DNA from: Nothophaeocryptopus gaeumannii
Lineage: Eukaryota; Ascomycota; Dothideomycetes; Mycosphaerellales; Mycosphaerellaceae
Assembly: GCA_031771865.1 (NCBI GenBank)
Contig: JASISA010000027.1
Span: forward strand, 1,488,001 to 1,552,000
Length of the DNA: 64,000 nucleotides
Direction: 5' to 3'
The position numbers were made by a program, and so were the translations under genes. The notes below the pieces were generated by a model. That model ran no database searches. It had not been told where the DNA came from and worked only from the letters and a program-made list of their open reading frames with translations. How positions within the stretch are numbered: the first letter of the stretch is position 1; each line of letters starts with the position of its first letter. This document shows positions 13,045 through 23,493 of this stretch, in pieces.

Positions 13045-14595
13045 CTAATCGAAAGAAACCTTCTTGCCAGAGAAATCGCCGAAGCCACCACGGTTGAACG
13101 ATCCGCCGCGACCACCCCGACCTCCTCGATCACCGAATCCGCCGCGACCTCCTCCTCGACCCCCTCGATCACCGAACCCGCCACGAGAACCACCACGACC
13201 TCCTCCTCGACCACCGCCAAAGCCTCTACCACCCCGGCCTCCCCCACGACCAGCATCGTCACGCGGAGGTCTGGCGCCGGCATAATCCAATCTGATCGCC
13301 CGACCGCCAACGTCAGCACCCTGCAAAGCCTCAAAAGCAGCCTTGGCCTCATCGATGGAGCTCATGTCGACATAGCCGAAGCCCTTTGGCGCTCCGGTCT
13401 CACGGTCAGTTGGCAGACGGATGTTGCCGATCGTACCATACTCTTCGAAATACTCTCGAACGGTATCCTCAGTGGCTTCGAAGCTGAGGTTGCCGACCCA
13501 CAAGGTTGAGGATGGTACCGAGGGAGTGTCGCCGTACTTCTGCGAACGGTCCTGGGTGCGCTGTTGACGATCGCCAGGAGTGTTCTGGCCACGCGGCTGA
13601 GAGAAGTCGACACGCAGGTCACGTCCGTCGAGCTGAGCACCGTTCTTGGCCTCAAGAGCCTTAGCAGCGTTCTCAGCGTCAGTGAACTCGACGTAGCCGA
13701 AGCCCTTGCTCCTGCCAGAGTCGCGGTCGGTGATGATGCGCACGCCAGCGAGCTCGCCAAACTCTTCGAACTCGCGAGAGAGCCACTCCTCATCGACATT
13801 CCAACTAAGATTACCAACGAACAGGTTGGCGGTAGCCTCACTGTCGGTGGTCTTGGCCTTCTTTGGAGTTGGCTCGACATCGGCCTCAGCCTTGCGCTTC
13901 TTGGTCTCTACCATCTTTGGCTTCTCTTCCTCCTCTTCGTCGCTGTTGCTGGAGTCCTCTGAGCTGTCAGCCTCTTCAGAGGCATCGGCTTTCTTTGCGA
14001 CAGCAGCAGGCTTCTCTTCCTCACCTGAATCGGCATCAGAATCGTCGCTGTCCTCATCAGATGATGACGCCTGCTTCTTGGCCTTGCCGTTGACCTTTGG
14101 TGTCTCGACCTTCTTGTTAGCCTTCTTCGGTGCAAGCTCTTCGTCACTCTCGTCAGAATCGGAGTCGTCGCTGTCACTCTCCTCTTTCTTAGCACCGGCC
14201 TTGGTGGCACCGTTCACCTTGGGAGCGGGTTTCTCGCTGTCGGACTCTTCGTCAGAGCTGTCGTCGGAATCGTCGCTGTCAGCTTTCGCCGGGGCCTTAG
14301 CCTTGCCGTTGACCTGAGGCTTGGCGGCAGTCTTCTCTTCCTCACTGTCGCTGCTGTCGGAGCTTGCGCTGGTCTGAGCATCACTCTCCTCTTCGCTGGA
14401 GGATGGCTCTGGCGTTGGCTCCTTCTTCTTAGACTTCTTCTCGACAGCCTTAGCCGTCTTCTTTGCGGCGTCCTTGGTGCTGGTCTTGTCGGACTTGCTC
14501 ACACGACCAGTCTGGACCTTCTCAATCGGCTTAGAAGCCTTGGTCTTTGGTGCTGGCGCGGCGGCCACCTTGCCTCCCTTCTTATCCTTAGCCAT
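13045..14595 (-). CDS. NSR1: Nucleolin-like rRNA-processing protein, Nsr1/gar2 type
   Basis: A nucleolar RNA-binding protein needed for pre-rRNA processing and 40S subunit production. It is a single exon of 516 residues. The order is typical of Nsr1, gar2 and nucleolin: a Lys-rich start, long alternating acidic and serine blocks (about 50-245, likely casein kinase 2 targets), two RRMs and a glycine-arginine-rich tail. RRM1 (about 258-335) has LFVGNLSW as RNP2 and KGFGYVEF as RNP1. RRM2 (about 363-440) has LWVGNLSF and KGFGYVDM. The tail from about 445 repeats RGG, GGRGG and GFGDRGG. The ATG at 14595 is the first in frame. The upstream region carries a repeated GCCCAC motif (see separate entry), which may reflect co-regulation with ribosome-biogenesis genes. 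Confidence 0.92.
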   Translation of the reverse strand: MAKDKKGGKVAAAPAPKTKASKPIEKVQTGRVSKSDKTSTKDAAKKTAKAVEKKSKKKEPTPEPSSSEEESDAQTSASSDSSDSEEEKTAAKPQVNGKAKAPAKADSDDSDDSSDEESDSEKPAPKVNGATKAGAKKEESDSDDSDSDESDEELAPKKANKKVETPKVNGKAKKQASSSDEDSDDSDADSGEEEKPAAVAKKADASEEADSSEDSSNSDEEEEEKPKMVETKKRKAEADVEPTPKKAKTTDSEATANLFVGNLSWNVDEEWLSREFEEFGELAGVRIITDRDSGRSKGFGYVEFTDAENAAKALEAKNGAQLDGRDLRVDFSQPRGQNTPGDRQQRTQDRSQKYGDTPSVPSSTLWVGNLSFEATEDTVREYFEEYGTIGNIRLPTDRETGAPKGFGYVDMSSIDEAKAAFEALQGADVGGRAIRLDYAGARPPRDDAGRGGGRGGRGFGGGRGGGRGGSRGGFGDRGGRGGGRGGFGDRGGRGGRGGSFNRGGFGDFSGKKVSFD

Positions 14596-15513
14596 GGCTG
14601 AGGGTCTGTGATGATGGTTCTGCCTGAAAGTCAGTATTTAAGCCAACCCCGAAAAAAATTCGCAACTCGACATGACCGTCGCAGCAGCGGCAGAAGTAGC
14701 CTCTCGTCTCAGAAACCCAGCAGGATGATGAACGCAAGCGTTCAAGGTCGGTAGCAACAGTAGCAGCAGCAGCAGCAGCAAAAGCCCACAAGTCGACCGT
14801 AGTCGTTTCAAGCCCTCAGTAAAGCCCACTAGACAGCCACACGTGATGGAGTCTGATAGATGCCCTCAAGAGTGAGTCTCACACGGAGTGAGATTTGCAA
14901 AGCCCACGAGCGGAAGATCCGCCTTATGCCCACTGGTTGCGTATCTAGGCAGTGTGTTCCCACAAGAGCCGAGACGATATCGCAACTCTATGTCAGATAA
15001 GCCCACTGGTGCCTGTCGCCGGAGCGGACAGGTCTTTGACGCCACGCCCACAAGTGCACACGAGGTGCGAGAAGCTCGATCACGGCGCCGAGGCAGCGAA
15101 GTGAAGAGAGTGTAGAAGAGCCCACGAACCGATAGTAGTTGATGCGCCGGTGCGCGGTAGATGAATGAATGAGATCAACAAACGATGCTGTCAATTTTGG
15201 AGGAGGAGTAGCGACAAGTAGAGTGTTGTCGAGGGTGATGGTGGTGAGGAGAAAGAAGCAGAAGAAATTTGGAAAGAGCTTCGAATTTATCGAGTGGCAG
15301 GGTCTGCGCAGGGTCTTCGCGACGCGCTAGCGTAGAAGCTCACTAGCGTAAACTCTGTCGGCTGAACTTCTGCACTCACTTGCTACACGTGGAGTTCACG
15401 ATGTTTTGCGGAAGGACAAGATATCACGCGTCTGCATCAGAACTGACCGACCGCAGCGAAAGCAAGACAAGAATCAAGAGAATATGGGACGGTAGTCCTC
15501 AAGTCAGCTTACC
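14596..15513. promoter_or_regulatory. Divergent NSR1-ALG6 intergenic region with seven GCCCAC motifs
   Basis: This 918 bp region separates head-to-head NSR1 and ALG6. It contains GCCCAC at 14784, 14824, 14902, 14928, 15001, 15046 and 15120, all in the same orientation (read as GTGGGC towards NSR1), plus one near match, TCCCACAAG, near 14958. The downstream bases are constrained too: six of seven fit GCCCACNRG, and four of the seven have an A-rich stretch just before. A (CAG)n run lies at about 14764-14780. Chance would give about 0.1 copies of a given hexamer per strand in this interval. A transcription-factor site array is the simplest reading; the factor is unknown. Confidence 0.65.
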
Positions 15514-17304
15514 ATGGCACCCTCACAAAGCTCTTCGCATCGACCAAGGAGGAAGCGAAAAGCAGACATCACCAGCAGCAGCTCCAATGGCACAGTCACG
15601 CAAGACCCGACCACGAAACGCGAGCAGCCGGCGTTCCCTTTGGCTGCCTTTTTCTGGCCGGTAAAGGGCTCACTATCGGGATGGGTCACGCTGCCATGCG
15701 TATTGATGGCCACAGGACTGTTCCGCTGGTGTACTGCGATATGGCCCTATTCTGGATTCAAGAAACCGCCAATGCATGGCGACTTCGAAGCTCAGCGGCA
15801 CTGGATGGAGCTTACGATCAACTTGCCTACAACTCACTGGTACTTTCATGACCTGCAATGGTGGGGACTGGACTATCCTCCTCTGACAGCGTACCACTCC
15901 TGGACACTTGGCCAGATCGGAAACTTCATCCAGAAAGATTGGTTCGCGTTGTACCTATCTCACGGACTCGATGATCCATACTTGAAGGTATTCATGCGTG
16001 CCAGTGTCTACATCTCCGAACATTTGATCTATGTGCCTGCCATTATCATATGCGTTCGTCATCTTGCACGGCTGCACAACATCAACTCGTGGGAGGCATC
16101 GATAGCCTTGACTGCAGTTTTGATGCAGCCAGCCACCATTCTGGTTGATCACGGCCACTTTCAGTACAACACAGTGATGCTGGGCTTCTTCGTAGCATCT
16201 ATTTCCAACTTGCTCGCAGGAAGGGCACTATGGGGATGCCTCTTCTTTGTCGGCGCACTTGGCTTCAAGCAAATGGCCCTGTTTTGGGCACCAGCGGTTG
16301 CGGCATACCTCGCTGGTAGCTGTCTGTTTCCGCGAATTGACATTCCCCGTTTCTTCGGGATTGCTATCATAACTCTGGCTTCGTTCGCTCTTCTTTACCT
16401 GCCGCTCCTATTAGGGACCTTCTACGACGTGTATCGCAACGTACCTTTACCTGCGGACATCGCGCTCCCGCCATTACTGTCTGCGATCCCCTATCAGCTT
16501 AGCGAGAAGGCCTGGTACTACCCTTATGTTGTTCAGCTCGCCCAGTCGATACACCGGATCTTCCCTTTCTCCCGGGGCCTTTTCGAAGACAAAGTGGCCA
16601 ACATCTGGTGCACGATCCACGCATCAGGACTGCATAAACTTCACCAATACGACCAATCGTTGCTTAGCAAGGCCGCGCTGGCGGCGACCCTGCTCTCGAT
16701 CTTGCCACCGTGCGTGTTCATTTTCTTCCGTCCCAAGAAGGAGCTCATCCCACTGGCTTTTGCGACGACCTCCTGGGGCTTCTTCCTCTGCTCGTATCAA
16801 GTGCATGAAAAAAACGTCCTGCTTCCTCTACTACCGATGACACTGCTTCTTGCAACCGAGAATGGATTGAAGCCGAGCATCCGGGCATGGGTTGGCTATG
16901 CGAACCTGCTCGCCAACTGGACATTGTTCCCACTCCTGACCAAGGACGAACTGAGGATTCCGTACCTGGTTCTAACATCATTATGGGCATATCTGCTAGG
17001 CCTGCCGCCGTTTAGCATCAGCGCATATACGACGCCAGCGAGTGAGGGTGGCGTGAATATCCTGACGAAGCTGATCCATCTGGGGACCTTTGCGGCGGCG
17101 ATCGCATGGCACGGCGCAGAGCTCTTCGTTCTTCCTCCAGCCAACAAGCCCGACCTGTGGGTAGTAGCCAATGTGTGCCTCGGAGCCGCAGGCTTTGGGC
17201 TATGTTATCTTTGGTGTCTATGGAATCTGGCAGTAAACAGCGGCGCCCTCAGCTTTGCTGGCATTCGGAGGAACTCGGCCGGTGTCGAGAAGAAGACCCA
17301 GTAA
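15514..17304 (+). CDS. ALG6: Dolichyl-P-Glc:Man9GlcNAc2-PP-dolichol alpha-1,3-glucosyltransferase
   Basis: Alg6 adds the first glucose to the lipid-linked oligosaccharide on the lumenal side of the ER, using dolichyl-phosphate glucose. It is a single exon of 596 residues, close to the family length. After a basic cytosolic N-terminus comes a first hydrophobic segment. The family-specific lumenal loop then has GDFEAQRHWMELT and HWYFHDLQWWGLDYPPLTAY, followed by ten or more hydrophobic segments. The conserved VDHGHFQYN and SYQVHEKNVLLPLLP stretches that mark the ALG6/ALG8 family are both present. WWGLDYPPLTAY and the whole order favour Alg6 over Alg8. The ATG at 15514 is well placed. It is head to head with NSR1. 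Confidence 0.95.
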   Translation: MAPSQSSSHRPRRKRKADITSSSSNGTVTQDPTTKREQPAFPLAAFFWPVKGSLSGWVTLPCVLMATGLFRWCTAIWPYSGFKKPPMHGDFEAQRHWMELTINLPTTHWYFHDLQWWGLDYPPLTAYHSWTLGQIGNFIQKDWFALYLSHGLDDPYLKVFMRASVYISEHLIYVPAIIICVRHLARLHNINSWEASIALTAVLMQPATILVDHGHFQYNTVMLGFFVASISNLLAGRALWGCLFFVGALGFKQMALFWAPAVAAYLAGSCLFPRIDIPRFFGIAIITLASFALLYLPLLLGTFYDVYRNVPLPADIALPPLLSAIPYQLSEKAWYYPYVVQLAQSIHRIFPFSRGLFEDKVANIWCTIHASGLHKLHQYDQSLLSKAALAATLLSILPPCVFIFFRPKKELIPLAFATTSWGFFLCSYQVHEKNVLLPLLPMTLLLATENGLKPSIRAWVGYANLLANWTLFPLLTKDELRIPYLVLTSLWAYLLGLPPFSISAYTTPASEGGVNILTKLIHLGTFAAAIAWHGAELFVLPPANKPDLWVVANVCLGAAGFGLCYLWCLWNLAVNSGALSFAGIRRNSAGVEKKTQ

Positions 17305-17513
17305 GCGGCATTCCTATTTGTGTTGTCCCGGCGCAAATGAACGAGATACCCCTTCTGGTGGTCTGGGAGGCGAGACTGTAGCTCTATTCGTATGTACATA
17401 GTAGTGTACAATATGTTACATGTGCTCTTTCTGTAGCATCGTTTGCCCATCCTGTTCATGCCCAAAACTCCTTGTATGCACCCGTTGAATGCCATCTCCC
17501 CTACTCTCTTGAC

Positions 17514-17874
17514 TTATGCGATGTTGAAGCCATAGCTTGCCATACAACTTCGGTACTTCGTTACGAGGTCCTTGCAGGCGTCTTGTGGGTCGCTGGAATT
17601 TGAGAAGAGCATGCATTCGTCACGCTGGGACTTTTCGTCTTTGCAGACGCAGCAGGGCTGGGAAAGATTAGTATCGAATGTCGAGCAAGAGTATGAGTTG
17701 CGAAGTCTCACCTTCACCTTAGCAGCAGATTCGCCTTGTGGCTTCAGATCAGCGGCGACGTTGTTCGGTTGCATCCCGCTCGCAGCTGGGGTTGTCGAAA
17801 TTTAGCATTATCGTGCTCAAAGTTGCGCACATGAGTCACGTACCGGAGCTCGCCAGCGCTGGTTGGGCAGACAT
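17514..17874 (-). CDS. COX17: Mitochondrial copper chaperone Cox17
   Basis: Cox17 delivers Cu(I) to Sco1 and Cox11 for cytochrome c oxidase assembly in the mitochondrial intermembrane space. I reconstruct three exons, 17874-17844, 17785-17712 and 17657-17514, with introns of 58 and 54 bp (GTACGT...CCCAG and GTGAGA...CCCAG). The product is 82 residues, the usual length. The diagnostic copper site PCCVCKDEK is followed by RDECML and CKDLVTKYRSCM, which gives the twin CX9C coiled-coil helix pattern. The first intron separates a short Ala-rich N-terminus from the rest. Without splicing, the open frame starts at 17774 and reads through intron 2, inserting an unrelated peptide before the copper motif. 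The gene is divergent from RNA1. Confidence 0.93.
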
Positions 17875-18178
17875 AGTTGCAGATAATACGGAGAGCAGAA
17901 TGGTTGATGCAGAGTCAAATGTCCAAAGGTTCGGATGGAGCTCGTCATTTGGATGGCGATTGGCGATTAGGGTTTGTCAGCGCAGTGCGGCTCTGCGGCA
18001 AAGACGCACAGATCTTTCACGAGCTCTACCGCGCGTGAATGTTGCCCGGGGTGTCCAAATTCTGGCCCCGCGATTAGTTCAAAACACTCGACACATCTCA
18101 AACCACCAACTTCTGCGAGCCTTGGTTGACACGAAACATACAAGTTCCTGGACGCAGATCAAACAACAGTTGGCAACC
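17875..18178. promoter_or_regulatory. Shared COX17-RNA1 divergent promoter region
   Basis: The two start codons are 304 bp apart and face away from each other, so both promoters lie here. An open frame from 17738 runs through this region into RNA1, but its first part has no RanGAP similarity and overlaps COX17. I therefore treat it as non-coding. Confidence 0.55.
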
Positions 18179-19441
18179 ATGGCGAAAGTCTTTAGCTTGC
18201 GTGGGCAGGCCCTCAAGCTTGACACGGCAGCAGACCTCGAGAAACACGTCGGCCCGCTCAAGGATAACACCGATGTCGAAGAAGTCCACCTCGAGGGCAA
18301 CACAATTGGTGTAGAGGCCTCTGAAGCACTCGCAAAGATCCTCGAGACCAAGAAAACCCTCCGCTTCGCCAACCTTGCCGACATCTTCACCGGCCGTCTG
18401 CTCTCCGAGATCCCTCAAGCCCTTGACGCCCTTCTCAAAGCGCTTCTGAAGTGCCCGATCCTGCATACGATCAACCTAAACGACAATGCATTCGGCCTCA
18501 ACACCGTCGAGCCTCTCCGTCCCTTCCTCAGCCAGCACACACCGCTGCAGCACCTGTACCTAAACAACAATGGCCTCGGTCCCGCAGCAGGCACCCTCGT
18601 CGCCGAAGCCCTCACGCAACTTGCAGAGAACAAGGCTGCCGCACGAAAAGATGGCAATACTGTTCCCGACCTCGAGACCGTCATCTGCGGTCGCAACAGG
18701 CTGGAGAACGGCTCCATGGCTGCGTGGGTGAAAGCATACACCGCGAACAACAAAGTCAAAACCGTAAAGATGGTACAAAACGGTATCCGACAAGAAGGAA
18801 TTGCCACACTACTACAACACGGTCTGTCAAACTGCACACAACTCGACACCCTCGATCTGCAAGACAACACCTTCACGTCCCTTGCGGCAAAGACTCTGTC
18901 CACCGTCGTACGCTCATGGACCGAGCTCCGCGATCTCGGCGTGGGAGACTGTCTCCTCTCAGCACGAGGCGGACGCATGGTCGGCGAAGCGCTCGCAACA
19001 GGAGGAAATAAGAAGCTCGAAGTCCTCAGACTACAATACAACGAGATCGACGCCAAGGGCCTCAAGGCGCTCTCCGACGCAGGTGTAGGCTCAGCACTGC
19101 CCCTTCTACGAAGAGTCGAGCTGAACGGAAATAAGTTCGCTGAGGAAGACCCATCAATCGAGAGTCTCCGAGACGTGCTAGAGAAGCGAAAAGATGAGAA
19201 AGCAGACGAATATCCTGGTGTAGACGAAGATGATGAGGACAACTGGGGAATTGACGAGCTGGACGAGCTAGAAGATGATGAAGATGAGGACGAAGATGGT
19301 GAGGATGACGACGAGGTTGAGGAAGTAGAGGAGAAGGTAGTCAAAGATGCGGAGATTGCAGAGGATGAGCCAGTAGCTGCGAAGGAGGACAAGGAGGTCG
19401 ATGAGCTGGCGAATGCGCTGGGCAAGACGGAGATCCGGTGA
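18179..19441 (+). CDS. RNA1: Ran GTPase-activating protein (RanGAP)
   Basis: Rna1 stimulates GTP hydrolysis by Ran on the cytoplasmic side of nuclear pores, maintaining the gradient that drives nuclear transport. The product from the ATG at 18179 is 420 residues. It consists of tandem leucine-rich repeats of the ribonuclease-inhibitor type; LHTINLNDNAFG, LQHLYLNNNGLG and LDTLDLQDNTFT are clear examples. The conserved CGRNRLENGS loop is present, and its Arg corresponds to the residue important for GAP activity in the family. A strongly acidic tail begins near residue 350, typical of RanGAP. The frame is open upstream to 17738, but the ATG at 18179 matches the family N-terminus (MAKVFSLRGQALKL). 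Confidence 0.94.
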   Translation: MAKVFSLRGQALKLDTAADLEKHVGPLKDNTDVEEVHLEGNTIGVEASEALAKILETKKTLRFANLADIFTGRLLSEIPQALDALLKALLKCPILHTINLNDNAFGLNTVEPLRPFLSQHTPLQHLYLNNNGLGPAAGTLVAEALTQLAENKAAARKDGNTVPDLETVICGRNRLENGSMAAWVKAYTANNKVKTVKMVQNGIRQEGIATLLQHGLSNCTQLDTLDLQDNTFTSLAAKTLSTVVRSWTELRDLGVGDCLLSARGGRMVGEALATGGNKKLEVLRLQYNEIDAKGLKALSDAGVGSALPLLRRVELNGNKFAEEDPSIESLRDVLEKRKDEKADEYPGVDEDDEDNWGIDELDELEDDEDEDEDGEDDDEVEEVEEKVVKDAEIAEDEPVAAKEDKEVDELANALGKTEIR

Positions 19442-19705
19442 CTAGATCGGGTGCGCGAGAGCGCGGAAGACGCATGGAAGCATATGCTCGAATTGTAAAG
19501 AGCTGCGTAGAGCATTGGCACGCGTTCTTGTCAGAGAACCAGGACAGGATACATTGTCCATGAAATGAAGCACGAGGAAAGGAGTCTCACTGAAAGAAAA
19601 AACATGAGAGCGGAGCCCACCAAATCAGGAAGGGCTCGTTAGGATTAGACTTATAACCCCATCACTGCATAGCAATTGAAATTTCGTCCACTTCACTGTT
19701 TACAA

Positions 19706-20795
19706 CTACCTCCCAAATCTAAACTCCGCCTTCGCATACTTATACAATGCCCTCAAGAATACCTGATACCCAACACCACCTGCATTATCCTGCGCATAGA
19801 AAATCTCTGTCAGACGGATCTGCCATGGCGGATATCCCTCCAACATAACCCTCTGCCCAAAAATGAGCAGAAGATCCGGCTCGCCCATGACGGACTCTGT
19901 GATTTCTGCATCGATTAACTCTTGCGAGATATCCGAGGGTGAGAGTTTTCCTGTTTGGGACATTTCGGCGAGGGTTTTGGTGAGGTCGACGATTGTTTGA
20001 CGGCCATCTGAGGCGTCTAGGAGGAGGATGTTGAGGTGGTGTGGGGCATCTTCGTCGGTAGCAGAGGGCTTGGCGTTTGTGGTAGGTTCGGGGGAGTTGG
20101 GTGGGCTGTAGGATGGTCGGTTGGGAGACCGGAGGGAGAAGGTTGGCTTTTGGGGAGAGGATGTGCCGTAGTAGGACGTGAGGGTGCGGGTTATGCGGCG
20201 GTGGAGGTGTGGGAGGGAGAACTTGAGGATGCCTGGGTCGTTGTTAGTAGCAATATCAGCAGGATGGGAATTGATATTGCTTACCAGTCCGTTCGTATAT
20301 GCTCAGCATTGGGACACCGGCGCTTGCACTCCAAGCCATCAGCTCGCAGGCATCATTCAACAGTGTCTCCAGCGCATCTTTCTTCCTTCCCTCAGGAGGA
20401 AGGTCCAATATCACGCTCAAATGTTTCGGTACCCTGCTCAACGGCTTCACATCCCTCTTGATCAACTCCGGCGTTCGATGGTGATAGTAAAGCACAGCGC
20501 AGACCCTGTCGTACAGCGCATGATAGATCTGCCGGCATCGAATGTAGATTGAGAATATGATGTGGACGACATTGAAAAGGAAGAGGTGGAGAAGTTGGCG
20601 CATCGCGGGACGGACGCGCTGGCGGTGATGAATCTGGAAGCCATTGCTGGACGGCGTCTTAGGCCTTTTCGGCGACTGATTTGCTTCTTGGGGCAAATAC
20701 GGTCGCAGGAGTTTTTCTCGCTCGCTAGGCGACAGTGTTTGGCCCGTACCATCCTGACCCGTGTGAAACGCTTGTGCCTGGCGCAAACCAACCAT
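19706..20795 (-). CDS. NUS1: cis-Prenyltransferase accessory subunit Nus1 (NgBR homologue)
   Basis: Nus1 pairs with the catalytic subunit Rer2 or Srt1 to make dehydrodolichyl diphosphate, the precursor of dolichol, at the ER. I reconstruct exons 20795-20285 and 20232-19706 with a 52 bp GTAAGC...CCCAG intron, giving 345 residues. The N-terminal part has an LSPSEREKLLRP motif and one hydrophobic segment (LLHLFLFNVVHIIFSIYI). The cis-prenyltransferase-like domain begins at KHLSVILDLPPE and ends with the signature EPDLLLIFGQ, YPPWQIRLTEI and a C-terminal RFGR. The RXG-type C-terminus is a Nus1/NgBR hallmark that contributes to catalysis. The Ser/Pro-rich insert in exon 2 (about 200-240) is typical of filamentous fungi. 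Two long open frames on the opposite strand are shadows. Confidence 0.9.
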
Positions 20796-21169
20796 CTTCG
20801 CGGTGTTTCTGTTGGGTCGGCTTCAATGCTTCGGGTATGCTGTGGTCTGTCGTGAGCCGCTGCAGAAGGGCGGCCTACAGTGAATGGCAAACTGACATGC
20901 TGGTAGCCGTTACGGTGGCCATAAAAGAGAAGGGAACGTTTGTAAGAATGTTGTCGTATAGATCGTGGCTGAACAAGAAGTGACGAAGAAGTTGTGGCTT
21001 GAGCTGGCAGGACCCTGCATTTCGCCCGGCTTGGCTTGCACTGCCGAGAGGCTACGTAGAGAGGTACACTCTCGTACAAACAGCAGGCACGCGACACGGT
21101 CTGTGAGCTCAGTAGCTAAGACATTGAATCTCTGGTAGAGATAGCGGAGTGATCCGGAGGAGACATCCC

Positions 21170-21598
21170 ATGACACCGCCTCTGGTCTCATTTTCAGGGC
21201 GAGTGAAGAGATTCGAGAGAAGAATACAGAGTAGACCTAGGACGGCCTCTCCTCCCAGGCTCATATCTCTGTCCCCAGACTCGTACCCAGTGTGGTTTCA
21301 ATGGAATACAGATGTTGAAGAGCGCTCTTCGAAGTTTATTCTTCACGACTTCGAAGATGGGCTATTCCTGTCCCGATTTGCGACTGGCGACTGGCGCATA
21401 GGCCAGTGGACAATCTCGGTTCACTCTCTCTATTATCGGATGCGTTCATCATACGGAGCGACGAGATCTGAGAGCGTCCACCATCGCCCAGCCGAAGAAA
21501 CCGGAGAGATCCTGCCATTTCATGACATTCTTGTCGAGCTAGGGCGGTATGGGACTGGCTTGGCATTGAAAGGTTTGGCGAAATGGTCTGTCAAGTGA
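21170..21598 (+). CDS. Possible small hypothetical protein
   Basis: An open frame of 142 codons from an ATG at 21170. The middle part (for example YPVWFQWNTDVEERSS and DWRIGQWTISVHSLYY) has an amino-acid mix more like a real protein than the surrounding shadow frames, and it does not overlap another gene. I see no domain, signal peptide or membrane segment and no clear introns. It lies in the gap between the NUS1 5' end and the S28 peptidase 3' end, so it could also be part of an untranslated region. Treat it as unproven. Confidence 0.3.
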   Translation: MTPPLVSFSGRVKRFERRIQSRPRTASPPRLISLSPDSYPVWFQWNTDVEERSSKFILHDFEDGLFLSRFATGDWRIGQWTISVHSLYYRMRSSYGATRSESVHHRPAEETGEILPFHDILVELGRYGTGLALKGLAKWSVK

Positions 21599-21728
21599 GT
21601 TGCTCGTTATTCCATGCATTTTCTCTGTAGTGTTTGTTTGTTGTCGAATATTTACAGTTCTGTATTGTAGCTTCCCCTTTTCTCGTCATCAGAACGGCGC
21701 CCCGTCATAGACTCGTTACACATCACAC

Positions 21729-23493
21729 TCACGAGCACTTTCCCACCACGAGACAGTGCTGCTTCCATTCGTTCATCCATTCCTGAACAGTGCTGACAAG
21801 CTCGTGCTGTGCATCTGCCACAGCTAGAGGTGGGAGATCCGCTGTCGTTTCGTTCGCGAAAAGTCCGTTCTCATCCCAATGATGTATGGCCTTGTCGATG
21901 AGAATGAACGGCTCCGATACGGTACTTGTGCGATTCTTTGCTCCATACCTGTATCTTCTGTCAGTGTCGGTTTTATCCGGCGGAATCACAACAACTCACT
22001 CAAAGGCATGGGGTGTAGTAAGTCTCCATGGATCCCAGGCGCCATCAACGATCGCAAGTCTTGGGTACGAAATGTCATATCCTCCATACTTGTTCACAAT
22101 CTCGATATCCGCAGGCTCGCTTCTATTGAACGCGTTCCGGCAGATAATGCTGTTGTATTCAAGAGTTTGCGTCCGAGATATTACCGGCATGACACTTTTA
22201 GGTGTATCCCCAGTCAGCATGTAACCCCACTCAGTGCAATATTGATAAGGCCAACACTTCCAGTTCGCAGTGTAAATGTTTGTATCGCTCACATAGGTTT
22301 CGTTCTGCAAGGAGCCAAAACACTGATCCTGTGTTATGCCTTCACAGTAGGACAGCGAAGTGAGGTTGAGATATCCGATCATGTTCAGCATCTGATTAAT
22401 GAGAGTCATATTCGGGCTGTATCCGGCTTGCTGGATGAGATATGTGACATTTGATCGCTTGTTTGCTGTGCCCGGGTACAACATGCCAGCGTGCGTGATG
22501 TTGTCACAGTAGTCATCGAATGCAGGATTCGACACTGCAGGATCCCAGTTGAGGTATTGCCATGCTAATGCATACGCTAGCTGAACCGTGAAATCGCCGA
22601 TGAGGGTGGTGTTCTCGTATCCATATGTGGCCTTCAGCATCTGGGTCAGGCAGCTGTCATTCTTGCCGATCAGGATGTTGTCGATGATGTCGATCAATGT
22701 CTTTTGAGTAGTAATGCAGTCCTTGGGTCCTGCTTCGGCTATGGCATCGTAGTACCCCCAATAATCCCAGATAGCCTTCGTAGTGCCTGAGCTGCTTATC
22801 GAGCCCCAGAATATGTCAGGATACTGAATTCGAAGGAAGGCAGAGAATCCTCCGGGATAAGAACCTCCGTAAGCGATCCAGGCGGTTGTATCAGAGGTGA
22901 GGTCTCCATACTTCTCAAGGCCAACAAACTTGATATTCTTGGCGAAATAGGCCTCGTCGGCCATGGCCTGCGCAGTGGTCAAGAATCGAAGGTTTTCAGT
23001 GGACAAATCCGGTACTGGCCAAGATGTACCGTAGTAGCGATGCTCAAGGATGACGCCAATCCCATTCGTGGCCTTCGCAACTTGGTGGGCGATTCCTTTC
23101 TGCAAAAATGGCAGCCTCTCTTCACCCTTGATCTCGCCGGACTGGAGGACAAACACCGGGCCACCTGGCTTGTAGTAGGTCGCGTCGAACCAGTAGCGAA
23201 GTGGAAAAGACTCATTGCTGTGCGGCTCGTACTTGGTCTCGTTGTGGAAGTGGTCCACGGGCACGGAGAAGTTGTGGGCTGGGTACAGTAATAATAAAGC
23301 CGGATCGACGTCTCGCTTGGATAACCTTGAAGACTGCTGTTGAGAGTGAGTAGAATCGTCTTTGCGAGGCTAAAAGCTGAAAACATACCTCTCGTCTGAT
23401 CGGTGCTGGAGACTTCCTCATACCCAGTCCAACATCAATGGCATTGGCCGAGAGGACCAGAAGGCCGAGTGACAATCCGAGCAATGGTGCCAT
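21729..23493 (-). CDS. Secreted serine carboxypeptidase, peptidase family S28
   Basis: A secreted or vacuolar enzyme of the Pro-Xaa carboxypeptidase / dipeptidyl peptidase II clan, which cleaves after proline, usually at acid pH. Exons are 23493-23389, 23336-22000 and 21948-21729, with introns of 52 and 51 bp (GTATGT and GTGAGT donors); the product is 553 residues. Exon 1 encodes a signal peptide (LLGLSLGLLVLSANA). The start of the mature core is FSVPVDHFHNET. The catalytic triad can be assigned to the Ser in GGSYPGG (about 193), the Asp in DGAWDPW (about 472) and the His in IHHWDENG (about 503). There are many N-glycosylation sequons and paired cysteines, which fit secretion. The gene diverges from SEC10. 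The precise substrate class is not decided by the sequence. Confidence 0.9.

Noticed and set aside
13564..14317. Overlapping plus-strand frames of 132-203 codons rich in Ser and Leu
   Set aside because: Complement of the acidic/serine repeats in the nucleolin gene.
18415..19521. 368-codon open frame on the minus strand, Ser-rich
   Set aside because: It is antisense to RNA1. The poly-Ser runs are the complement of the acidic Asp/Glu tail codons, so it is a codon-bias shadow.
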